Source: Mastigamoeba balamuthi (taxonomy: Eukaryota > Evosea > Mastigamoebida > Mastigamoebidae). Taken from it: a stretch of DNA of 64,000 nucleotides. A program made the position numbers and the translations under genes. This document shows positions 16,619 through 26,594 of this stretch, piece after piece. The stretch covers positions 1-64,000 of the forward strand of contig CACRSC010000080.1 in the NCBI GenBank assembly GCA_902651635.1. Direction: 5' to 3'. The first letter of the stretch is position 1, and the number at the start of each line of letters is the position of its first letter. The notes under the pieces are model-generated. The model worked only from the letters and a program-made list of their open reading frames with translations. It ran no database searches and was not told where the DNA came from.

Positions 16619-17602
16619 GTGTATTACCACCGCGGCCAAAAGAGAAATATTGAGAACGGGGGATTTTGCTCAATCGTCTGCACATAGGCCCAGGCCCTCC
16701 GTACAAACGCCAGTTTCAGCTCGAAGCAGACTGCCGAGTTCTATTACATGCTGAGCCACTCGACAGACAATCCCAATCAAGCCTATTCTATCGTGCCTCG
16801 GCGAAGTTGGATTTTCCCCAGCACCTCGGCTGTCTATTCCAATGGTATAAGACAAGTGCTTCCCATTCTCCACCAGCAACAGCAGGGCGAGACGAGCGTG
16901 GACTGAGGCGGCCCCTGCCCCAGGTGTACCAACCGGCTCGGGTTACAGCTTATAGTGGACTACGATGAGAAATCTAATCATAAGCAATGTGTAGATGTTA
17001 TTTCTCACCTCAGCTCCTGTCTACTATTCAGTGGATGTCCTCCATAAAGGCACCACATCACACAAGTGGCACATTTCCGATAGCCCCTGGGGTCTTTACC
17101 ACTGTGTGTACATTTCAATTTTGAGACTCACATACAAGGCCAAGTGTTCATGTTATCCCATAGGCCCACTTTATCACCCATTAGCCCTCGACATCAACTG
17201 TCCGAAAGTGCTTGAACCAGTTGGCATCCGTAAGACTTTCCGTTTTGAAGTCGTGGGTGGTGGCGGAGGGCTTCGCTCCACAAAGAGAAACAATTGTAGG
17301 TTTTTGAAAAAAACAAGTAACTCTTAAGATGCAGAACCACGTTAAACTCAGAGTGATCTTCGCTACCAAAGACGGGTCGCACTCGAGTCTGCGGCGAATG
17401 CCGATGGAAATTGCTTCTGTTCCCATGCTTGAGTGGGGCTCAGATATGCCGTTTTCAGTCCGATCAGAAGTACTTGTTTTGCCCTACCCTACCTACGCTT
17501 CTGCTCTCCGGGGCACTCTCTGCCAAGTGGCTTACACAGCGCCGAAGCACGGACGTTGCAGACTGCGGCGCTGAGCTTCGTCGACGCTGCTGGAGGCCCC
17601 CA
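16619..17602. other. Intergenic between family X copies 1 and 2
   Basis: About 1 kb, less GC-rich than the flanking exons. I see no gene, RNA or clear repeat. Confidence 0.5.
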
Positions 17603-18637
17603 ATGGCTGATTTATCCGTCGCGGGAGAGCAGAGTCCCATCAGCCTGCGGATATCGACCACGAACATCGTCCGGGGCAAGCACTTCGAGGCGCGCTGGCT
17701 TCCCCCAACCCGGCGCGATACTCCGCGTGGCTCAGGGGGGCGGCGTTACGAGCGAGAACGCGTTCGGGGCGATTGATATCGGTCGACTAAAATGGCACAC
17801 ACACGCGGCGGGAAAGGTCATCTGCCTCGTCCGCGCCGAGTGGATGTCCGCCAACGGCATCGAGCGCGAGAGCATACGCAGCGCGGGCGTTCGCTCTCAG
17901 ACGCACCTCGAGGGGTCCGAGGACGGGCCGCGTGCGCCCCAGTCTGCCCTCGCCCCGGTGGTGTTGCTTTTTGGTTATTGTGGTGTTTCTTGGGGCTAAC
18001 AGTGTCCGCTGCTCGCCAGCGCTGCTGCCCTGCCCGCGCTGTTGCGCCGCGCGCCATCAGCAGAACGTCGCGGTGTCCCCCGACATGGTTGAGAGCCCTG
18101 AGGCAGAGTCAGGGTTCCGTCTGTTTCGCTTTTCGCGTTGTCGTTCGTGCGCTAAATGAAGGTCCTCTCCTCCTCGATTGCGCACTCGTCTCAACGTCGC
18201 TGCCACCGCCACCGCCGCTGCCGGCGCGCCTCAGGTACTGCAACTCGTCGCGGCTGCATCTGGGAGGGAGGGTGGTCATCGTGTTCCGGATAATCGGCGC
18301 CGCGGGGGTGGAGGTGGCGCGTGCGCGGACAGAGCCAGTGGTGCTGCACGCCAAGAGCAACTACGTCCCGATTCCTCGCACCCTCAAGTGGAGGGACAGC
18401 GCGCCCAAGGGCGGGGCCTCTCCAGAGGGCGGGCGCGAGGACGCACAGGATTCCAGGACACCCCAGGAGGAGCTCTCTCCGGGGGCCGGGGGCGAGGCGC
18501 AGGCGGGCGAGCAGGCCAGCGATATTGCCAGCCAAGTCCGGGCACTGCAGGCGATGCAGGAAGAGCAGCTGCGGAGGATCAGAGAGCTCGACAGGGCCCT
18601 GCGCAGCGATCCCTCTGCCACTCCCAAAGTTTTGTAG
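17603..18637 (+). CDS. Family X protein, copy 2
   Basis: Paralogue of the gene at 15713 and of the minus-strand gene at 39127. The start exon encodes MADLSVAGEQSPISLRISTT and IVRGKHFE, in register with copies 1 and 3. The second exon holds ICLVRAEWMSANGIERESIR, then a GTGGTG donor and a CGCCAG acceptor lead to LPCPRCCAARHQQNVAVSP. The last exon has RYCNSSRLHLGGRVVIVFRI and EPVVLHAKSNY. Its C-terminal extension (about 90 residues) is unlike copy 1: Gly/Glu-rich, then a helical stretch ASQVRALQAMQEEQLRRIRE that could form a short coiled coil for dimerisation. Copy 3 ends with a similar helix. Function unknown. The first intron is the least certain part of the model. Confidence 0.6.
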
Positions 18638-19045
18638 CGTGCTGAGTCAACAAACCTGAGGCACCTTGTCAATTTGCTCTGCTCAGAGCCGCTCGTACAT
18701 AAAAGCCGGGAGACCCACAGCATTCGCCTCCGCTCATTACACTTCCCCCGGGGATGGCGGCAGTAATACCGTGCGATGCGGTGGTCGTCGCGAAGTAGCA
18801 CCCGAACGGAGGAAAACAGGAGCAGGGTCACTGGGATTCATCATCCACAGGCCAACCAGCGCAACGCCCTCCTCCTCATCCACGTCGCCTATTCTGTCTT
18901 GTTTACTGGCACTAGGCCCTCGAAATGTCCCCAAACATAACACTGCTGTCATCAGCTGGGCGAGGGACATCTGTGAGCATCAGAGTGTTTTTGGTCAACT
19001 CCGGAAAAGCAGATGTCATTCGTTTCCCCGCTGACCTCTTGGTGT
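18638..19045. other. Intergenic between convergent genes
   Basis: 3' flanks of family X copy 2 and of the first EF-hand RhoGEF. Nothing else recognised. Confidence 0.5.
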
Positions 19046-22000
19046 TTACTCAGGGATTTCTGGGTGTGACTGCAGGAACAGATTGAGGGCGTCCATGTCG
19101 TGGCCCACAGCCACGTCCCTACGGGGATCCTCGAGGCGCTTGGCGAGTTCGTGCTCTGCCTTGGAACTGAACACCAGCACAGGGACCTGGGCATCGGGCA
19201 CAATGGTCCTAGTGTACCTGATGACTCTATCGGCTGCGCGGTCTCCTCCGTCTGTCTCACGCCTGAATGTCGTCACGACGCGTAGTAAAGGTGCGATCTC
19301 TTCTCCGTGCTCGCGCAGCCACACAGCGTACTCCCTTGAGCCCGCAAGCGACACGAGAACGGTGCTGGCCGCGTTGGACAGCATATCCCTGCCGGCATCT
19401 GGAATCTCGCCTATCCATGCAACAACGCACTTCGCATCCGTAACACCCTGATCTGGGATCAATTTCAGATGGTTTCAATGGCAAACCTCTGGCAGAGGGT
19501 CTGCGGGTGCATCTGGCTCGAACGGCAGACCCTTTATCCGCTGCAGCTGACGGGAGAGGCCCAGGAAGTCCGTGAAATTGGCAAATTCCGTGGCACTGAC
19601 GTCTCCGTCTTCGTCGGTGACGAGGTCCTCAAGAAGCGCTGACGTTTCGGACTCGGAGAGGGAACCCATCCCGTGGACGAGCATGAAGGTCCCGATCCTC
19701 GCCAGGAACAGCTGTCTGGGGACATCTTCTTTGGTCTGGGGCAAGCAGAAGTGAGTAAGGAGCGACAAGCGACCAACACATCAAGCGGACCATGAAGTTG
19801 GCTATCCAGAACTCTCTGCCCTCGTCGTCCTCAAACTCGTCGAGGAATGTCGCGTTCATCTTCTCTGCCGCTTTCTCCTTGAATGTCACAGCCTTGAGGT
19901 TCGACAGCGCGTGAACCTTTACAGCTACAAGCAATGTGAGTATGCAGGAGGCGAAAAATGTGACCCACCGACGTAGGTCAGGTGCAGCTTCAAGACAACC
20001 TCTGCGATCGATTTCTTCTTCGAAAGGCGTTTCCTCATTTCGGGGATGGCCTGCGCAGGTCAGTGAGACACCAGTGCTCGAGCTGGAGAGAGTCCGTACG
20101 TTTTCGATGTCCCTTGCCAGCATTTTTGCCTTGACGCAGAATTTGGAGTGCCTGCGGCCCTTGTACCTCTGCAGGTACGCCACAAGCTCTTCGAGATCTT
20201 CGTTCATCTGCGCTGTTTCGGAGCAGCACAACTCGAGGAGGATTTCCTTGAGTCCCTGCACTCTCCTGGTGGCAGCCTGAGCCTCGTCTTCTTCGCCGTC
20301 TTCCAGAGCCGCGAAACTCCTGGTCATTGTGTTCTTGTCCTGGTCGACCGACTTGGCTGCCATGATCTCGTACATCCACGTTGACTTGTCCTTCTCCGTG
20401 TCGAAGAAGAGCAGCAGGTGCGTGTCACTCTCCTCTCCGCCGCTTCCCAGAGATAGAATGCTCGCGTTCTGCTTTGCAGTGATTCCAAGCTTCGAGTGCT
20501 CTGAGCCAGAGGTTTAAGCGAGGTACATGACCAATTTGGTATTGGCGTACCCCCTTCGGGGATGTCGGTGATGTTAACTAGAGCGATGGGCGTGTCTGTC
20601 TCCACGGCCATTTTCTTGTAGCTGAACTTGTACCTGTGGGCCCTGATGAACGAGTCGTTGAACAGGAAGCAGGCGACGGCCTGTGGCGACGAAGAAGTGT
20701 TCCCGAGCATCCTCTCCTGCAGGTTTCCGTGCAGTAGTAGCTTCTTGGCGACGTCAAACAGCTGAAGAGGTTTCCCGTTCTGTACGTATGCCAAGTGAGT
20801 CACTCTGTGGAGGAAGCTAATGTGAAGCAGAGGGACAACACCTTTGCTACGAGGCGCTCCTGGAGATCCAGCAGTTTGAAGCACGACTCGTCGTCTTTCT
20901 TCTTCTGGTTTACTACTAGGCACACCGCGTTCACCTTCTCGTGTGCCTGCGTGAGTTCCTTGTTTGCAGGGTCATCCGGCTCTGTATTCCGGATTATCTC
21001 CTGCGATAGTGTCAGTGAGATGTCAACAAATCCCAGGGTACCCTGATGAGAAGGGGATACTTGCAGAGCCCTATGAGCTGTTTCAGAACAGAAATAGGTA
21101 AGTCGACTACGCACGTTGAACTGGCTTGATGAGGTACGACCCCAGATCTTGTTTCTTGCAGGCAGGGAGCAATGCAGCCTCCTGAGACGGAGGGACAGAG
21201 CAGGCTCATGTGAATACGAATAAGCTGGCCCTCCAATGGTATGCACCTGAACGAACGCGTCGAACTGCGGGTTGCACTTACGCAGCTTGACGACGGTCTC
21301 GGTCTGGTTGTCGACGTTGGAGCAGTAGTTCGAGTACATCTTCAGGTAGTCCGCGACCTTGAGGAACGACCTCCCCACAGACCCGCCCTCTTCGAGCGAT
21401 CTTGTGGCTGGTGTCAACACAAGAGCAGGAGGGGCCTCTACCTGAGAAGCTCCACGTTGATGGGCAGGAGTGTCTCGACGCCGCAGAACACGGCGTTGAT
21501 CTGGTCCTCCGTGAGGATCTTCCTCTGCCGTATGGGATCGACGAAGACCTGTTGTACTGGTGAGGTCGCTCTGGCAGGGCGGCGCATCATCTGGCTGCGC
21601 ACTGAGACAATGAGCTTGAGGTGGTCGATGTAGGTCCTCTCGGACTCGATCAGCTCCATGACTGCCAGCCCCCTCTTGTCCGCCATCGTCAGGCACCCGA
21701 TCGACGCCGCTCGCAGCTGCCTTCCGGGCGGTGCAGCCGGGGCACTCATCCTCGGCGCCGGAGGCGTGCTCGGCGCAGCCCCGCCCACGAGCGGAGGAGG
21801 CGGAGCCATGAACACGGGAGGCGCCGGCAGCTGCGGGGCAGTGGTACTCGTGGCTCCCTGTCCCTGCCTTACGAGGAATGGCAGGCGGGTAGACACACCG
21901 CCGGGCTGCGGGCTCTTTGCCGACTGAATGGCAGGGGCGAAGGCGGAGAAAGCGCTTGTGGCGCCCGCTGTTGCTGCTGGATCGGCCATAGCCGGACTGG

Positions 22001-22487
22001 CAGAGCCCTCGGGGCAGGGCACCTTCTGCATGAAGTCCAGAGAGTGCGCGCAGGGCGAGGCCCCGGCGCTGCACGGCCGCGCGAGGACCCCGGACGTCGA
22101 TGAGAGGAACGACAGCGACGCCGCAGCCGACGGTGACATCAGGAACGAGAGCCGGCGTGAGGAGTTGCTGGGCTGCACTGGCGGCGCTGCTGGCTGGCAC
22201 GGCTGCTGCACAGGAGAGGCGCGGTCGTAGGAGCAGGGGCACGCGGAAGAAGGAGGAGGAGGAGAGGACTCGATGTCATCCACGGCATGGTCGGCGTTGG
22301 AGACCAGATCGACATCCGCGGACAGACCGCAGGTAATGCCGGGGTCTTCGGCTGGCTGCGGGTGCGTGTCCTGCGGGCCCACGATGATCTCGTCCGGGAC
22401 GCTGCGAAGACGGCTCGTCAGGGGGATTTCGGGGGAGGCGAGGGCGAGTGCGGGGAGGGGTACCAGTCCGGCCAGATCATGCCGCAC
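19046..22487 (-). CDS. RhoGEF with DH-PH, degenerate EF-hand and receiver-like domain (paralogue B)
   Basis: Predicted Rho-family exchange factor of about 12 exons. Order: a Pro/Ser-rich N-terminus; DH domain from AVMELIESERTYIDHLKLIV through SLEEGGSVGRSFLKVADYLK, SYLIKPVQR and CKYPLLIR to KVNAVCLVVNQKKKDD; PH domain (GKPLQLFDVAKKLLLHGNLQ, VACFLFNDSFIRAHRYKF, HLLLFFDTEKDKSTWMYEI); a helical linker (LEELVAYLQRYKGRRHSKFC); an EF-hand region in which the loop reads VTDEDGDVSATEF, so the first ligand Asp is Val; and a C-terminal domain of about 130 residues. That last domain runs KCVVAWIGEIPD, LRVVTTFRRETDGGDRAADR, VPVLVFSSKAEHE, VAVGHDMDALNLFL, a strand-helix pattern like receiver-like (pseudo-receiver) domains. 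It lies directly downstream of, and in tandem with, its paralogue at 22695. The start at 22487 is the first Met in the open frame. Confidence 0.8.
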
Positions 22488-22694
22488 GTGATGGAGGAAG
22501 GCACAGAGCCCGTGAATTGGTCTTGCATGGCTTTGGGCGAAATTTAGAATGGCCTACCGCCACGAATTTTTCCGGCAGAAAAGTGCTATTGGATCTTCGG
22601 GTCAACGGGTATCCTGCGTGACGTGCGCAGATTGAAAGAGGAACCACAACAGCAGTCCGAAAAGTAAGGTGGCCGTGTGTACACAACATGACAG

Positions 22695-25600
22695 TTACTG
22701 CAGGAAAGCCATCAGAGTGTCGGCGTCGTGGCCGACCGACACGGCCCGCCGGGGGTCCTCGAGGCGCTTGGCGAGCTCGTGCTCGGCCTTGGAGCTGAAC
22801 GCCAGCACCGGGACGTTGACCTCGGGCACGATCTTACGCGTGTACCGCACCACCCTGTCTGCTGCCCGGTCGCCCCCGTCTGCCTCTCGTCTGAACGTCG
22901 TCACGACGCGCAGCCTCGGCGCTGTCTCGGCCCCGTGCGCGCGCAGCCACACGGCGTAGGCCCTCGAGCTCGTGAACGACACAAAGACCGTCCCAGACCT
23001 CCGAGACAGCACCGCTTGCATACCCTTGCCGACGTCCGGTGTGTCGTCGATCCACGCGACAATGCACTTGGCGTCTTTGGTGCTCTGCATGGCGTGTCAG
23101 TTGCCGGCTCTTGCCGGTGCTGGCGGTGGGAGTGGAATGAGAATGCCAACCTCGGGCAGAGGGTCAGCCGGCGCGTCGGGCTCGAACGGAAGACCCTTGA
23201 TCCGCTGCAGCTGGCGAGAGAGGCCCAGGAGATCTGTGAAGTTGGCAAACTCGGTCGCGCTGACGTTGCCGTCCTTGTTGGTGTCGAGGTCTTCGAGCAG
23301 CGCCGCAGTTTCGGATTCTGTCGGAGTCGCCAGGCCTTGCGTAGCCATATGGGTCCCAAGCCTCGCCATGAACATGTCTCTCGACACCTCTTCCTTATTC
23401 TGCATACAAATCCTGTCTGATGAGAATCGGTGCTGAGAACTCTTCAAGCAGACCATGAAGTTGGCGATCCAGAACTCTCTGCCCTCGTCGTCCTCGAACT
23501 CGTCGAGGTACGTGGCGTTCATCATTTCTGCCTCCTTCTCCTTGACCAACGAGGTCCTGAGGTCCGAAAGCGCGTACGCCTTCGCAGCTGTGCGGGAGAG
23601 CGTATGTGAGTGCAGTGGCAAAGGCAAATTGCCAGCGTACCAAGGTACGTCAGGTGCAGCTTCTCGAAAATCTCGGAGACCGACTTCTTCTTTGCGATGC
23701 GCTTCTTGACATCAGGCATCGCCTGCAGAGAACGTGGTCAGCACAAAATGGTGGCAGTCGAGATGCGGGGGAGTGGCCTACAGCTTCGATGTCCCTGGCC
23801 AGAAGCCTCGCCTTGACGCAGAACTTGGAGTGCCTGCGACCCTTGTACCTGTGCAGGTACGCCACGAGCTCGTTGAGGTCGGTGTCCATCTGCTTCGCCT
23901 CGGGGCAGCACAGTCCGATGAGCATCTCTTTGATCCCGAAAATGCGCCTCATGGCGGCCTTTGCCTCGTCGTCGTCGTCATCGGCGGACCCGGGGCGCCG
24001 GAAGACCCTGTTGCGCTCCTGCTCGAGCGACTTTGCGGACATTATCTCGAACATCCATGTTGACTTGTCCTTCTCCGAGTCGAAGAAGAGCAGCAGGTGA
24101 ATATCTCCCTCCTCTCCGCCGTTGCCCAAAGAGACTATGCACGCGTTCTGCTTGGGGCTGACACCGAGCTTCGAGTGCTCTGGTCGCAGTAGTCCCATGA
24201 GTCACCCATCCTCCCAACCTGAGCGAGGCGGTGGCTCCGCACCTCCTTCGGGGATGTCGGTGATGTTCACGAGCTCGATGGGGGTGTCGGACTCCACAGC
24301 CAGCTTCTTGCTGCTGAGCTTGTAGCGGTGGGCCCTGAGGAACGAGTCGTTGAACAGGAAGCAAGAGACGGACTGCGGCGACCCAGAGGTGTGCCCAAAC
24401 GCCCTCTCCTGGAGGTTCCCCTGCAGCCGCAGCTTCTTCGCGGCGTCGACAAGAAGGAGAAGGGGCTTCCCGTACTGCGTGCACGCCGTGAGCGCTGCAG
24501 TGGGGGAAGAGGGGCTACCTTGTTGACGAGGCGCTCCTGCAGGTCGAAGACCTTGAAGCGCGACTCGTCGTCCTTCTTCTTCTGGTTCACGACGAGGCAG
24601 ACCGCGTTGACCTTCTCAAACGCCTGCTCGAGCTCCTTCATCGCAGGGTCGTCTAGCTCCGTGTTGCGGATGATCTCCTGCACGGGACACAACTCCGCAG
24701 TGAGTGCGTGACATCGCATCGGCCTCTCGGCTTGGGTACCCTGATGAGAAGAGGGTACTTGCACAGACCTGCGAGAAAACGCAATGAGGAGTGAGACAGG
24801 GCCGGATTCGCAAGGTCATCGCGCACGCTGGACTGGCTTGATGAGGTACGACCCCAGGTCCTGCTTCTTGCATACTGCCAGCCTCGAGGCCTCCTGCGTG
24901 CCGCACACCGATTAGGAAGGGAGCGCAGGCAGAAAGAGGAAGCGCGGGCCGCACATAGACGAACGTGTCGAACTGCGGGTTGCACTTGCGCAGCTTCACG
25001 ACGGTCTCGTTCTGGTTGTCGACGTTGGAGCAGTAGTTCGAGTACATCTTCAGGTAGTCCGCGACCTTGAGGAACGACTGCCCGACAGAGGTCCCCTCTT
25101 CGAGCGACCTGTGCGGCAAGGAAAAATGAGTGCGCCAAAGAGAACGGTAATCACTTAGGGGCCTCGCTCGCGCGCGCGGCGGGCCTGGCCGGCGACCGAA
25201 CCTGAGGAGCTCTGTGTTCACGGGCAGGAGGTTCTCGACGCCGCAGAACACGGCGTTGATCTGGTCCTCGGACAGGATCTTCCTCTCGCGCATGGGAATG
25301 ACGAAGACCTGTGTCCCCCCGCCAACTCGCGTCAGAGCAACGCGCGACGACGGTGCCCGCGCGGGGCGGGACTCACGGTGATGATGAGCATGAGGTGGTC
25401 GATGTAGGTCTTCTCCGACTCGATCAGCTCCATGACGGCCATCGCCCTCTTCTGCGCCATCGACAGCGGCCCCGCCATCGTCACCGCGCGCGGCGACTCG
25501 GCGGCCGCCCGCGCGATGTCGCTGTCGCCGCGGCCCTCCGCAGCCGCGGGCGCCGCGGGCGCGCTCATCCTCGGCACCGGCGGAGGCTGGAAAACGCCAG

Positions 25601-26210
25601 CTGCGCCCGTGCTGCCCGTCGGCGGCGGCGGGGCTGCGCTGGCCGGGGGCAGCGGCACGAGGACCGGGAGGCTCATCGTGGGCCCGTGCATCACGAGGAA
25701 CGGCCGCTGCTGCCTCCCCCCCGCGGGCTGCCGCGCGGCCGCCGAGGGCGTCTGCGGCAGCGGCCGCAGGGTGGCGTTGGCCGACCCCGAGCGGCCGGCC
25801 CTGTGCGGGCACGTGTCCGGGGCGTCGTCGGTGGCCCCCGTCTTGTCGCGCGGGTCCGGCGGCGAGGACGACGACGGGAGGCCGGCGCTCGAGGGGCGCA
25901 TGAGGCAGTCGGACGAGGGCGCCGACAGCAGCGGCGGAGGGGGTGACGGCGAGGCCAGGGGCGACTGCCGCGGCGAGAGGCGCGAGGACAGCGAGGGCGA
26001 CCGCTGCCTGGGCGACGTGCACGGGGTGGAGAGCGAGGCCGAGCAAGCCGTGTGGCACACAACAGAGCACCCTGCGTTGACACGTGTTCCCCCGTTCAGA
26101 GGGGCCCCCTTTCTTACCGCGTCTTCGTTTCTGGTTCGGAAAAAAGCGGGTGGGTGAGGTGGCGGGGTGGAGGCGCACCTTTGCACTTCAGGTCCTGTCC
26201 CCGCTGGCAC
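22695..26210 (-). CDS. RhoGEF with DH-PH, EF-hand and receiver-like domain (paralogue C)
   Basis: Tandem paralogue of the gene at 19046, with the same exon order and domains. DH: AVMELIESEKTYIDHLMLII, then QINAVFCGVENLLPVNTELL, SLEEGTSVGQSFLKVADYLK, DLGSYLIKPVQR, CKYPLLIR. PH: QSVSCFLFNDSFLRAHRYKL-like strands near 24300..24400 and LLLFFDSEKDKSTWMFEI. The EF-hand loop DTNKDGNVSATEF has acidic or polar ligands at positions 1, 3, 5, 7 and 12, so Ca2+ binding is likely. The C-terminal domain keeps AWIDDTPD where its sister has AWIGEIPD, then VVTTFRREADGGDRAADR, VPVLAFSSKAEHE and VSVGHDADTLMAFL. The N-terminus is Pro/Ser-rich and its start is uncertain: 26210 is the first Met of the open frame, but an upstream non-coding exon or a later Met is possible. 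Confidence 0.8.
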
Positions 26211-26594
26211 GAGAGCGGCGACCTGACGGGTGCGAGAATGCGGTTATGAGAAAAAGGGGTTACGGTGGGAAAATATCGGCCGGCAACAGACGAATCGGGC
26301 AGAGCGAGGGCAGAGCGGGACGGACCCGCAGGCGACGCAGCAGGGGGCGGGGGTGGTTGGCGACGCGAGCACAAAATCGTGTTGCATGGCGGCGAGCGTG
26401 GGGAGAGTGGCCAGAACGCGAACTAGGCGGAACAGTCACCACCGAGCCTGTGAGGGCTGTGAGGGAGATATGATGAGCCCTGTGCGGAATCTGGCCAGAT
26501 ACTTGTGCCCGAAAATCGGAACAGCACAGCCCAAAATAGCACTCCACGGCCTGGCCGTTTTCGGTCTGCGCAGTGTTTTCTGATCGAGTGGTGA
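26211..26594. promoter_or_regulatory. Divergent promoter region, RhoGEF C / TRP-like channel
   Basis: 384 bases between divergently oriented genes. No recognisable core element. Confidence 0.35.

Noticed and set aside
15713-18637. Family X as p53-like transcription factors, from CNSSRLHLGGR and SKPGRKN resembling the p53 CNSS...GG...PGR segment
   Set aside because: The match is short and the rest of the p53 DNA-binding domain cannot be aligned by eye; kept only as a fold idea to test.
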